The position numbers and the translations under genes are program-made. Of a DNA stretch of 64,000 bases, positions 28,347-36,832 are shown piece after piece (positions within the stretch are counted from its first letter, which is position 1; the number at the start of each line of letters is the position of its first letter). The notes beneath the pieces were generated by a model. That model was given only the letters and a program-made list of their open reading frames with translations, searched no databases and was not told where the DNA came from. The stretch is from Mycobacterium paraseoulense (GTDB lineage: Bacteria > Actinomycetota > Actinomycetes > Mycobacteriales > Mycobacteriaceae): assembly GCF_010731655.1 (NCBI RefSeq), contig NZ_AP022619.1, positions 2,108,001 to 2,172,000 of the forward strand, written 5' to 3'.

Positions 28347-29738
28347 ATGTTCCTGGGCACGGTGGACGACTGGACGGCCGAGGGTAACGTCGTATCCTGG
28401 TACCCCACCGCGGATACTTACGCCCGCGCTGCCGAAGCGCAATATCACCCTGCCCCGGTGAGTTACCAACAGTCGCAGCATCTTCGATATTACCGACGCC
28501 AGGTCGGCCTCGGTCGCGACATTCCGCGGTTGTGCATCGGGGCCTGGGAGATCAGGGGCATCTGCGATATCGATGCGATGACGCACGCGCTGAATAACCA
28601 TGTGCGGCGCCATGATGCCTACCACGACCGGTTTTCCTTCAGTGACCGTGACGATATCCTCCGCTACGTTATCGCCGACCCGGACACGATCACGCTAACG
28701 CCAACGGATCACGGCGGCATGACTCCGCTTCAGATCCGCAAGATGATCCTCGATACTCCCGATCCGCTGCAGTGGGACTGCTTCAGCTTCGGAATCATCC
28801 AGGGCGAGGACCGGTTCACCATCTACATTGCCGTCGATCATTTGCGCGCCGATGGCATGTCGGCCGGTGTGATCTTCCTGGACATCCAGACGGCGTACTT
28901 CACCGAGCTGCAGAACGCGCAACTCGCCCTGCCGCCGGCGGCCAGTCACCGCGAATACAGCGCTGCTCAGCGGGCCTACACGGCGAGCCTGGACGACGAT
29001 TCGCCCGAAATCCAGCGCTGGCGCAGCTTTCTGGAAGCGAACAACGGTGCGCTGCCGCGGTTTCCGCTCGAACTGGGCGAGGCGTCCGCTGATACTCCCG
29101 GAGCCATCGATGTGTTCGATCTGATCGACGACGACCAGGGCCGGCGTTTCGAGGCGGCGTGCCGCGGGGCGGGGGCGCGCTTCAGTGGCGGGGTGTTCGC
29201 CTGCGCGGCACTGGCCGAGCATCGGTTGACCGGCGCGGCAACATACTTCGGGCTCACGCCCTTCGACAACCGGCGAGACCCCGCACACACCACCGCGGTG
29301 GGTTGGTTGGCCAGTTTCGTCCCGTTGGCGATTCCGACGGCCGGCGCTTCCTTCGACCAGGTGGCCAGCGCCGCCCAGGCGTCGTTCGACGCGAGCACGG
29401 CCCTCGGCGCCGTGCCCTATTACCACCTGCTCGAGATGCCGAACGGATCGCCGGGCCGCCTCGAGGTTCCGGACCGGCCGGTCCCGATGCTGTCCTACAT
29501 CGACATCCGCAAGCTCCCGTTCGGTGATTACTTCGACGGCCTGCGTGCCGGCATCTGGGGCGACAATCGGCTGTCGGAGACAGTGTGCATGTGGGTCAAC
29601 CGCATGCACGACGGAACGCAGTTGGTGGTCGCCTACCCGGGCACTGACGTCGCCCGCCGGTCCGTGCGGCGCTACGTCGAGGCGATGCGCGCCGAGTTCA
29701 TGCGGGCGTCCGGCGCCGCGTCGCACCACGATGCGTGA
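28347..29738 (+). CDS. PapA-family acyltransferase (PapA1/A2/A3-like)
   Basis: A 463-residue condensation-fold acyltransferase of the polyketide-associated protein family, which transfers polyketide or fatty acyl chains onto trehalose-type or other lipid scaffolds at the inner membrane. The active-site motif is AVDHLRADGMSAG (His165, Asp169, Gly170). The N-terminus (WTAEGNVVSWYPT), the LQWDCFSFGIIQ segment and YFGLTPFDNRR are close to M. tuberculosis PapA1 and its relatives. An ATG with GGGGAAAGG upstream gives the start. The next gene starts on its stop (TGATG), and a third, membrane-protein gene follows. No polyketide synthase gene is nearby, so the acyl donor must come from elsewhere. The closest PapA subtype cannot be fixed by eye. 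Confidence 0.85.
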   Translation: MFLGTVDDWTAEGNVVSWYPTADTYARAAEAQYHPAPVSYQQSQHLRYYRRQVGLGRDIPRLCIGAWEIRGICDIDAMTHALNNHVRRHDAYHDRFSFSDRDDILRYVIADPDTITLTPTDHGGMTPLQIRKMILDTPDPLQWDCFSFGIIQGEDRFTIYIAVDHLRADGMSAGVIFLDIQTAYFTELQNAQLALPPAASHREYSAAQRAYTASLDDDSPEIQRWRSFLEANNGALPRFPLELGEASADTPGAIDVFDLIDDDQGRRFEAACRGAGARFSGGVFACAALAEHRLTGAATYFGLTPFDNRRDPAHTTAVGWLASFVPLAIPTAGASFDQVASAAQASFDASTALGAVPYYHLLEMPNGSPGRLEVPDRPVPMLSYIDIRKLPFGDYFDGLRAGIWGDNRLSETVCMWVNRMHDGTQLVVAYPGTDVARRSVRRYVEAMRAEFMRASGAASHHDA

Positions 29739-31144
29739 TGCATTTGCGTTCGCGTGCCCGAGGTCTCGGTACGAGTAGCTTTCGGACGGTCGGCGAATTG
29801 GATCAAGCCAGGCTGGCACTGCTGGACCAGGCCGCCTTCTTGCGGCTACGGGCCACCGGTCAAGGCAGTACGGTGCAATGCACGTGGGTGTACGACCGCG
29901 ACGTCGATCTCGACCAATTGCGGATCTTCAAAGACCATCTCGGGGCCGGTCTGCTCGGCCGACGGATCGAGCGCTCGCCGTTGCCGTTCGGGCGCCATCG
30001 GTGGGTGCTCGACCATCGCTGCCCCGACATCGCGCTGGAACGGCGGCAACCGCGGTCGGAGGTCGGCGCGTGGGTCGAAAGGCGCGCACGCGTGCCCGTC
30101 GATCCCGAGCACGGTCCGGCGTTTCACCTCGGTGTCCTGCCATTGGTGGACGGCGGTGCGGCAGTCACCTTGGTGGCATCGCATTGCGTTGTCGATGGGC
30201 TGGGGTTGATTGCGGCCCTGACCGAGGCGGTCAAGGGACAAAGCCGTAATCATGGCTACCCGCGGCCGAATTCACGGAGCCGGATCCGTGCCGTCGCCGA
30301 GGACCTGGCCGATGCCGTTCGCGGCCTGCCGGCGGCCGTCCGCGCGCTGGTGGCGGCTCTGGTGATCCTGCTCAAGGCCTCGTCCGGTCCGCCGCCGGGG
30401 GCGCGGCGGCCGGGGCCGCTCCCCCCGGTCGGTGATGACCGGATGTCGCTACCGTCGGTGACGATGCAGACCGACGCCGCCGCGTGGGAGGCGCGTGCGC
30501 GCAGTCTCAACGGAAGCAGCAACACCTTATTCGTGGCGTTCGCCGCCCGCCTGGCCCACCGGACGGGCCGGGTGCTTTCCGACGGGGACTCGGTGACGGT
30601 CGTCCTTCCGGTCAGCGATCGCACCGGAAACGACGACCGTGCCAACGCACTGACCTCGATCACGCTCACCGTCAACGGAGCGGCGGTGGTCGACGACTTG
30701 AGTTGCGCGCGCGCAGATGTCAAGAAGCTGCTGACGTCGCTGCGAGACCAACCCAACGAGATGCTCGCGGGGTTGCCGCTCGTCCCGTTCACGCCGCGAT
30801 GGCTGGTCCGACGCGCCGAAGGGATTGCGATGTCGACCGGCCTGCTTCCGGTCGGGTGTTCCAACCTGGGGAGCCTCGATGCCGCCGTCGGCCGCGTCGA
30901 CGGGGGGGACGCCGCCGAGGTCTGTATCCGGCTGGCCGAGCAGGGCATCACTCGCGGCCGTGTCGAGCAGGCTCAGGGCCAATTGTTCTGCAGCACAGGA
31001 ACGATCAACGGCAGCCGGTTTCTCAACGTCGTGGCGTACCGGGTGGGCGCCGGCAACACCGCGGCAGAAACCCGCGAGCTCGCGTGTGGCGCACTGGCGG
31101 ACCTGCAGCTGTCCGCCACCAGCGTCTACGAGGGCCGGATATGA
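29738..31144 (+). CDS. Second acyltransferase-like protein with an HxxxDG motif
   Basis: A 468-residue protein with the HxxxDG motif of condensation/acyltransferase enzymes in VASHCVVDGLGL (His149, Asp153, Gly154). The rest resembles wax-ester-synthase or PapA folds only loosely: FVAFAARLAHRTGRVLSDGD and VVLPVSDRTGNDDRANALTS recall the second half of these proteins. A hydrophobic patch around residues 196-217 may touch the membrane. The ATG at 29738 shares a base with the stop of the PapA-like gene; a GTG one codon earlier is the alternative. Coupling to PapA and a membrane protein suggests sequential acylation of one lipid. The substrate is unknown. Confidence 0.6.
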   Translation: MHLRSRARGLGTSSFRTVGELDQARLALLDQAAFLRLRATGQGSTVQCTWVYDRDVDLDQLRIFKDHLGAGLLGRRIERSPLPFGRHRWVLDHRCPDIALERRQPRSEVGAWVERRARVPVDPEHGPAFHLGVLPLVDGGAAVTLVASHCVVDGLGLIAALTEAVKGQSRNHGYPRPNSRSRIRAVAEDLADAVRGLPAAVRALVAALVILLKASSGPPPGARRPGPLPPVGDDRMSLPSVTMQTDAAAWEARARSLNGSSNTLFVAFAARLAHRTGRVLSDGDSVTVVLPVSDRTGNDDRANALTSITLTVNGAAVVDDLSCARADVKKLLTSLRDQPNEMLAGLPLVPFTPRWLVRRAEGIAMSTGLLPVGCSNLGSLDAAVGRVDGGDAAEVCIRLAEQGITRGRVEQAQGQLFCSTGTINGSRFLNVVAYRVGAGNTAAETRELACGALADLQLSATSVYEGRI

Positions 31145-32394
31145 CGGTGGACACCGACCTCGCGGTAAGGGAACCCGCCCACCGCCTCAGGTATGTGGTT
31201 ATCGGCGCCGTGGTTGCGGCCTGGGCGCTCGCCGTGCTGTGGTTCGCGATCAAGATCGTTCCACTCGACGTGTACTGGATGTCGTACTACGCCGCGGACT
31301 ACTCCCACGGCTTCGTGCGTCGTGGGCTCGCCGGTGAACTGGCGCGGTTGCTCCCCGGCCACTATTTCGCGGTCACGCTCGGCCTGCGGTGGCTTTCGAC
31401 GGCGGTCTACCTGTGCGGTCTGGCAACGGTCGCGGGCGTGGCGCTTGTCGGTGGCCGTCTGTCGGGGCGCAGGCTGATGGTCGCCATGCTGATTCCGTTG
31501 CTGCCCTTCGGTGTCCCGTTTGCGGCCTACTCGGCCCGGCCCGACCTGTTTGGCGGGGCGGCCCTGGCGCTGTTCTGTTCGGCACTGGTGTTCACGCGTT
31601 CCCGCGCTATCGCAATGGCATGGTGCATCGCCTACGGCGTCACGATCGCGGCGATGACGCTCGCGCACGAGGCGATAGGGCTGCAGTTCGCCCTGGGGGC
31701 CGTGCTGGCGATCATCGTCCTTGGCGGTGCCCTGGAGAACAGCCAGGGCCTCGGCGTGCTGATGGGTGTGATGCCGGGAGCACTCACGGCGGCTGCGGTG
31801 GCGGCGTTCGGCAGGCACGACATCGCGGCTCAACTGTGTGCGTCGGTTCCCCATCACCCGATGCCCGACCCGTTTGGCGCGGTCACGTCGCCGACCACGC
31901 TGGTGCACTATGTTGTCGACGGGCAATCCATTCGAACCGACTATCACGACTGGGTGTGCCGCAACGTGATGCCGAACTACGACAACGGAATCGGCGATGC
32001 CGTCCGCGCCGTCGGCCACGTCGGCATGCTCGGTCTGGCGGTCTCTCTGATATTCGGTGCCGGTGCCCTCGTGCTGACCATGTGGGGACTCTGCACCATA
32101 TCGGGCGTGCCGCTGGGCGCGTTTGTCGAGGCGCTGCGGGGCCGGATGGTGTGGGCGGTCGGCGGGCTGCTGTTGATCTGTCCGGTTTTTCTGACCGGAT
32201 ATGACTGGACCCGCTGGCTGACCATCGTGGCGTTCGATGTCGGCGTGGTGTTCACCCTCTTCGCCGCGGGCAGGCCGGAGATCGATCAGGGGCTCGCACC
32301 GAAAACATTGCGACAGTTCACCATTCTTGCGGTCGTGCTCGCGCTGATCCCGGTAGGGGCGGTGCCTGGTTTCGGTGGACCGCGGATGATCTAG
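31141..32394 (+). CDS. Polytopic membrane protein of the PapA-like operon
   Basis: A 417-residue integral membrane protein with about nine to ten hydrophobic segments, the first at residues 18-40 (YVVIGAVVAAWALAVLWFAI). The loop after it reads YYAADYSHGFVRRGLAGELA, a pattern I have seen in uncharacterised bacterial membrane proteins with a GT-C-like layout. I do not recognise a defined family. It starts on the stop of the second acyltransferase gene (ATGA, 31141-31144) and ends the three-gene operon. By context it may export, assemble or glycosylate the acylated lipid. The convergent acyl-CoA synthetase gene ends 73 bases further on. Confidence 0.7.
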   Translation: MTVDTDLAVREPAHRLRYVVIGAVVAAWALAVLWFAIKIVPLDVYWMSYYAADYSHGFVRRGLAGELARLLPGHYFAVTLGLRWLSTAVYLCGLATVAGVALVGGRLSGRRLMVAMLIPLLPFGVPFAAYSARPDLFGGAALALFCSALVFTRSRAIAMAWCIAYGVTIAAMTLAHEAIGLQFALGAVLAIIVLGGALENSQGLGVLMGVMPGALTAAAVAAFGRHDIAAQLCASVPHHPMPDPFGAVTSPTTLVHYVVDGQSIRTDYHDWVCRNVMPNYDNGIGDAVRAVGHVGMLGLAVSLIFGAGALVLTMWGLCTISGVPLGAFVEALRGRMVWAVGGLLLICPVFLTGYDWTRWLTIVAFDVGVVFTLFAAGRPEIDQGLAPKTLRQFTILAVVLALIPVGAVPGFGGPRMI

Positions 32395-32467
32395 CCCTGT
32401 CGTGTCCATGTCGGCGAAGTGATCAACACTCGTGTACGCGACTGCCCGGTCGCATGTTCACGATGGC

Positions 32468-33997
32468 CTAGCCTCCGGGGGCGCCCGCATACTTCTCGAT
32501 GAGCTGCCGCTTGTACAGCTTGCCGGCATCAGAGCGCGGCAGATGCGCCTCGAAGTACAGGTTGCGGGGACATTTGTAGTGGGCCATGCGGTTCCGCAGC
32601 CAGGCGATTAACTCCTCGGCGAGTCTCGCGGACGCGAAGGCGGGGTCCGACAGTTGCACCACGGCGGTCACCGACTGCCCCATTTCCGGGTCGGGTACGC
32701 CGAACACGGCGGCATCGACCACGAGCGGGTGGCTGACAAGAGTGTTCTCGGTCTCCTGAGGGTAGATGTTGACCCCGCCGGAGATGATCATGTGATTGCG
32801 GCGATCGCTGAGGTAGAGGTAGCCCTCTTTGTCGAGATAGCCGACGTCGCCCACCGTGACCCAGCCCTCCGCGCTACGCGCCGCGGCAGTTTGCGCTTCA
32901 TCGTTGAGGTACTCGAAGGGATAACCACCCTCGTAATAGATCTCACCGATCTGCCCGGGTCCGAGCTCGCGGCCCTCGTCGTCGAGGATGTGCGGCGTGC
33001 CCAGCATGGGCTTGCCCACCGATCCCGGGTGGGCAAGCCACTCGTCGGCGCGGATGAATGAGATACCGGCGCCTTCGGATGACCCGTAGTACTCGTCTAC
33101 GATCGGGCCCCACCAGTCGATCATCTGGCGCTTGATCTCAGGCGGGCATGGCGCGGCGGCATGGACGACCCGCCGCAACGTCGATAGGTCGTAGCGCGTC
33201 CTAGTCTCTTGGGGCAGTCGTAGCATCCGGACGAACATCGTCGGCACGAATTGCGCATGCGTGACACCGTGTCGCTGTATGCACTCTAGGGCATCCTCGG
33301 CGTCGAACTTTTGCATGAGAATTGTGGTAGCGCCGACGGCTTGCGCCGCCATGGTCCACATGGCCGGCGCGGTGTGGTAGGTGGGAGCGGGACTCAAATA
33401 GACCGAATCGCAGCTCATCTCGAGAGCTTCGAAGACGGGGGTCGACAAACTGGAAATGACCGAGCCTGGTGGTTTCAGCGGTCGGCGGATTCCCTTGGGA
33501 CGACCGGTGCTGCCCGCGGAATACTGCAGAAGCTGACCCTCGGACTCATCGGTGATAGGTGTCGAAGGTTCGGCGGCCAGGCACTCCGGGTAGCGCTGCC
33601 AGCCGCGCAGGTCGTCGTCGGCTATTAGCGCCACGGGTGGTAGGCCGTTGCCGGGCTGGTCGGAGAGACCCTGGCATGCGTCCCGCATCGCCCGGGAGGA
33701 GAGGATGGCCTTCGCGCCACTGTCTGCCACGACGTAAGCGATCTCGGAGTGACTCAGATGCGTGTTGACCAGCGTGTAGTAGAGCCCGCTCCGCTTGGCT
33801 GCCCACATCGCGGTGTGGATGTGTTCGTTGTTCTCCATGAGAACCGCGATGGTGTCCCCGACGACCAACCCCGATCGTCTCAGAAAGTGTGCGAGTCTGT
33901 TCGCTCCGGCTTCGAGGTCCGCAAAGCTTACGACGGTTCCGGAGGGATGAAGGATCACAGCAGGTTTCGCCGATCTCGCGTAATCGCGCAACTGCAT
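32468..33997 (-). CDS. Acyl-CoA synthetase (FadD-type)
   Basis: A 509-residue ANL-superfamily ligase that activates a carboxylic acid as AMP ester and then thioester with CoA. The P-loop reads YSAGSTGRPKGIRRP near residue 162, then YYGSSEGAGISF (A5), GDVGYLDKEGYLYLSDRRNH (A7-A8) and a C-terminal lysine in SDAGKLYKRQL. GAGGGTG precedes the ATG at 33997. It is the last gene of a four-gene minus-strand unit behind an LLM-type oxidoreductase (36-bp gap), a nitroreductase and a DapB-like oxidoreductase. The substrate cannot be told; the SAGSTG variant is common among mycobacterial FadD proteins acting on cyclic or branched acids. Confidence 0.88.
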   Translation of the reverse strand: MQLRDYARSAKPAVILHPSGTVVSFADLEAGANRLAHFLRRSGLVVGDTIAVLMENNEHIHTAMWAAKRSGLYYTLVNTHLSHSEIAYVVADSGAKAILSSRAMRDACQGLSDQPGNGLPPVALIADDDLRGWQRYPECLAAEPSTPITDESEGQLLQYSAGSTGRPKGIRRPLKPPGSVISSLSTPVFEALEMSCDSVYLSPAPTYHTAPAMWTMAAQAVGATTILMQKFDAEDALECIQRHGVTHAQFVPTMFVRMLRLPQETRTRYDLSTLRRVVHAAAPCPPEIKRQMIDWWGPIVDEYYGSSEGAGISFIRADEWLAHPGSVGKPMLGTPHILDDEGRELGPGQIGEIYYEGGYPFEYLNDEAQTAAARSAEGWVTVGDVGYLDKEGYLYLSDRRNHMIISGGVNIYPQETENTLVSHPLVVDAAVFGVPDPEMGQSVTAVVQLSDPAFASARLAEELIAWLRNRMAHYKCPRNLYFEAHLPRSDAGKLYKRQLIEKYAGAPGG

Positions 33998-34033
33998 GCA
34001 ACACCCTCGATTCCCGCCCGATCCGGCGCCAAA

Positions 34034-34966
34034 TCAACGCGTGACGTCGCGGAACGCCTGAACGAGCCGCGATAGAACCTCAACTGCTCGCTCGCCGTCC
34101 TCGGGCACCCCCACCGTGAAGCGGACATCGGTGACGCCCGCCGCGACCAGTGCCGGCACCGCCGCGACCGATGAGGCGCAGTCGATCGATCCGCCGTCGT
34201 CCTTCACGGCGCGTGCGGCACCCTGGACTTGCAGATTGCCGGCGTCGCCGCCGAAGGCGGATACTCGGTCCTTCATCGCCTTTATCGCGGTGGGAAGGTC
34301 GGACAATGCTGAGCCCCAAGGGATCCAACCGCTGCCGAATCGCGCGATTCGACGGGCGACCGCGTCGTTAACGGTTCCGCTGATCCAGCATGGCACGCCG
34401 CCGGGTTGCACCGGCTTAGGCATCTGGTGGATAGCGTCGAAGGATAATTCAGGCGAGTCGTAGGACGCGCGCTTTTCGGTCCATAACGTCTTGCAGACTT
34501 CTAGTGTGTGATCTAGCAGGCGCCCACGGCGAGCGAAAGACAGCCCAGCGGCGTCGTATTCCTCTTTTTGCCAACCCACCCCGACCCCGAGGTCGATGCG
34601 GCCGTCGGAAAGCACGTCGAGTGTCGCCAGCTGTTTGGCCAGAACCGCGGGCCGCCGCAAGGCGGCGAGCAGTATCGACGTCCCGAGTCGGATCTGCTCG
34701 GTGGTAGCAGCAATCGCCGTGAGAACGATAATGGGTTCCAGCCAGCTCCCGTCCGGCCCGGTGGGTTGGCGGCCACCGGCCGTACCGCCTCTTGATGGAT
34801 CCGCATAGGCCGCGAGATTCTCACCGAACACCACGTGGTCAGACACCACGACGCGGTCGATTCCCGCGACATCCATGGCCCGTGCCGATGCTAGCGTCGG
34901 GCGCCAATCATGTTGCGGACCATCGGTAAAGGTTCGCAAGTACAACGAGATTTCCGGGTAACGCAC
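34034..34966 (-). CDS. LLM-class, probably F420-dependent oxidoreductase
   Basis: A 310-residue luciferase-like monooxygenase-fold enzyme. Typical features are GIDRVVVSDHVVFGEN near residue 36, LGTSILLAALRRPAVLAKQL near 95, DVLSDGRIDLGVGVGWQKEE and GTVNDAVARRIARFGSGW. Mycobacterial members of this subgroup generally use coenzyme F420 rather than FMN. A GTG at 34966 is chosen: GGAG lies at proper spacing and the TGA of the nitroreductase gene ends two bases before. A GTG two codons earlier overlaps that stop and is the alternative. Its neighbours suggest hydride transfer to a CoA ester or its precursor in a catabolic route. Confidence 0.85.
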   Translation of the reverse strand: MRYPEISLYLRTFTDGPQHDWRPTLASARAMDVAGIDRVVVSDHVVFGENLAAYADPSRGGTAGGRQPTGPDGSWLEPIIVLTAIAATTEQIRLGTSILLAALRRPAVLAKQLATLDVLSDGRIDLGVGVGWQKEEYDAAGLSFARRGRLLDHTLEVCKTLWTEKRASYDSPELSFDAIHQMPKPVQPGGVPCWISGTVNDAVARRIARFGSGWIPWGSALSDLPTAIKAMKDRVSAFGGDAGNLQVQGAARAVKDDGGSIDCASSVAAVPALVAAGVTDVRFTVGVPEDGERAVEVLSRLVQAFRDVTR

Positions 34967-34968
34967 TG

Positions 34969-35628
34969 TCACTCCTGTGCCGTACTCCAAGGCCGATCCC
35001 AACGGTCGATCGCCGCCACCTCTTTCAGCGATTTCCGCCGCACTGCGTGGTGCCCGCCCTTTGGCCAACCCACCGTAAGTAGGGTTGCGATCTTCCAATC
35101 GCTCGGAATTCCGACCATGGACCGCAGTTGATCCTCGCACGACCCGTGCCACAGCGTAATCGCCGCGCCGAGGCCTTGCGCACGGGCTGCCAGCAAGAAG
35201 TTCTGCACGGCGGGAAAAATGGACCCCCCTTGCTGGAGTTCGGAGGTTCCCCGCTGCGGCTCTACGCAGAACAGCACCAGCACTGGCGCGGCCCCGCCGA
35301 CGCTCATGTGTTCCGCCATCGTTCGCAGCACGCGCGATTTCGGGTCGTCGGCCCGGTCATCGGGCATGGAAAGACGATAGAAGTCGGTCATAATTTCCCA
35401 CGTCTTAACGGCCGCCGCTGTGATGACGTCGCGCAAGCTGTCCGATCGCAGTACGACGAACTTCCACGGCTGCTGATTGCCTCCGGACGGCGCCCAACTT
35501 GCCGCCCGCAAGCACATCTCGATCACCTCATCAGAGACGGGTTCGTCGCGGTAGCGCCGGACTGCCGACGCGGTGCGCATGACCTCCCACACGTCCGCCG
35601 ACGTCCGCGCGATCTCCTGCCCACTCAC
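34969..35628 (-). CDS. Nitroreductase-family flavoprotein
   Basis: A 219-residue FMN-binding nitroreductase-family protein. RRYRDEPVSDEVIEMCLRAA and APSGGNQQPWKFVVLRS (residues 46-62) form the FMN/NAD(P)H-binding signature. AVQNFLLAARAQGLGAAITLW and the late GWPKGG complete the pattern. The start overlaps the stop of the DapB-like gene (ATGA, 35625-35628), and the LLM gene begins two bases after its stop, so the three are tightly coupled. Family members reduce nitro groups, quinones or enoyl compounds. With an LLM enzyme and an acyl-CoA synthetase beside it, reduction or oxidation of a ring or enone intermediate is a reasonable inference. Confidence 0.87.
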   Translation of the reverse strand: MSGQEIARTSADVWEVMRTASAVRRYRDEPVSDEVIEMCLRAASWAPSGGNQQPWKFVVLRSDSLRDVITAAAVKTWEIMTDFYRLSMPDDRADDPKSRVLRTMAEHMSVGGAAPVLVLFCVEPQRGTSELQQGGSIFPAVQNFLLAARAQGLGAAITLWHGSCEDQLRSMVGIPSDWKIATLLTVGWPKGGHHAVRRKSLKEVAAIDRWDRPWSTAQE

Positions 35629-36737
35629 GGTGTCTCCTTCGCGGGCAGGACACCCCGCCAGGTTCCGCCGCGCACCGGGCCGGTCACCAGAGGCAGATCG
35701 AGGGTCGACAGCAAGCCAGGCGGCGCGGCCATCACGGCGGGAATGGCATTCAGCTCACGCATGACGGTCGCGTAGGTTAGGCCGCGCATGTTATTTCCGC
35801 GGCCATGCATCTCGATGTCTACGGTGTAGGTCGGCATGCCGTCGACAACGACCCGGTAACCACCGTGCGGTGACGGGTGCCTTGGCCAATCCGGCGCGGC
35901 ATCTCCGCCCATGCGAGTGACGTGTTCGAGCGTCACACGCTCCTCGCCGCCCACCATTCCAGCCAGCTTGAATCGCATGCCTCCCACGGTGCCAGGTTCG
36001 ATCCATCCCGACGCGACCTCGTATCGGGTTGTGGCCAACCACGTCTCGATGGTCGTCTCGACGCAATCCAGCGGTAGGCCAACGCCGTCGGCAACGAGAT
36101 GCACGGTTGGTGCCCATAGTGCGGCCAGGCGCTGCGTGTCGAACAGCGGCGCCGGATGGTCGGGGTGGCGACCGAAACCCATGAAGTCGAACATGATGTC
36201 GGGTTGGTTGATGGGCCCATAGTCCAATATCTCGAGCATGGTGATGCTGTCGACGCGGCTGCTGAAGCCTGTCATGGTCAGCGCGATCACGTCGTTGGCC
36301 CATCCGGGGTCGACGCCGCTGTTGAAGAAGCTGGCACCGCCCTCGGCGCACGCCTCCTCGAGCAGTTTGACGGTTTGCTTGTCCGCGGCGGGCGGGTAGC
36401 ACATCGGCACCAGCGAGGTGCACACCACATCCTTGCCCTGGCGCAGGCAGCGCGCAATGTCCTGCGCCGCCTCGTGGTAGCGATAGTCTCCTGAGGCGAA
36501 ATAGGCGACCACGTCCGCATCCGTCGATAATGCTGCGCCGACATCCCGCGTGGCGATTACGCCGGTCGCCGGCATCCCACACAGGTCGCCGGCATCCCTG
36601 CCGTCCTTACCTTCGGCATGGACGATTACGGCGGCCAACTCCAGGCCTGGGTGGGCGATAAGGGCACGCAGCGCGCCGATACCGACCTGACCCGGGCCCC
36701 ACAGAATCACTCGCGGCTTTCGTTGACCGGCCGCCAT
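35625..36737 (-). CDS. DapB-like NAD(P)-dependent oxidoreductase
   Basis: A 370-residue protein with an N-terminal Rossmann domain (VILWGPGQVGIGALRALIAH, residues 9-28) of the dihydrodipicolinate-reductase or diaminopentanoate-dehydrogenase-like type. The motif SGVDPGWANDVIALTMTGF near residue 145 marks the second domain of this family. It is unlikely to be the lysine-pathway DapB, which is shorter and has different active-site residues; many mycobacterial relatives sit in lipid-catabolism loci with no assigned substrate. The ATG at 36737 has AAGGGGTG upstream. It heads a four-gene minus-strand unit and faces a divergent crotonase gene across 95 bases containing a perfect palindrome. Confidence 0.8.
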   Translation of the reverse strand: MAAGQRKPRVILWGPGQVGIGALRALIAHPGLELAAVIVHAEGKDGRDAGDLCGMPATGVIATRDVGAALSTDADVVAYFASGDYRYHEAAQDIARCLRQGKDVVCTSLVPMCYPPAADKQTVKLLEEACAEGGASFFNSGVDPGWANDVIALTMTGFSSRVDSITMLEILDYGPINQPDIMFDFMGFGRHPDHPAPLFDTQRLAALWAPTVHLVADGVGLPLDCVETTIETWLATTRYEVASGWIEPGTVGGMRFKLAGMVGGEERVTLEHVTRMGGDAAPDWPRHPSPHGGYRVVVDGMPTYTVDIEMHGRGNNMRGLTYATVMRELNAIPAVMAAPPGLLSTLDLPLVTGPVRGGTWRGVLPAKETP

Positions 36738-36770
36738 CGGCACCCCTTCCGCCGTCATCGGCCAAAAGCA

Positions 36771-36788
36771 TGAGAACATATCTTCTCA
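36771..36788. promoter_or_regulatory. Perfect palindrome in the divergent promoter at 36.8 kb
   Basis: TGAGAACATATCTTCTCA is an inverted repeat with 6-bp arms and a 6-bp spacer. It is centred between the DapB-like gene (minus) and the crotonase gene (plus). GATAAC at 36795-36800 lies on the crotonase side. A related repeat occurs at 62054-62075. The form suggests a TetR-type operator controlling both directions. Confidence 0.6.
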
Positions 36789-36832
36789 TAGAGAGATAAC
36801 ACCATTACCGAAGTGGATGAGGAGCGGGGCCA

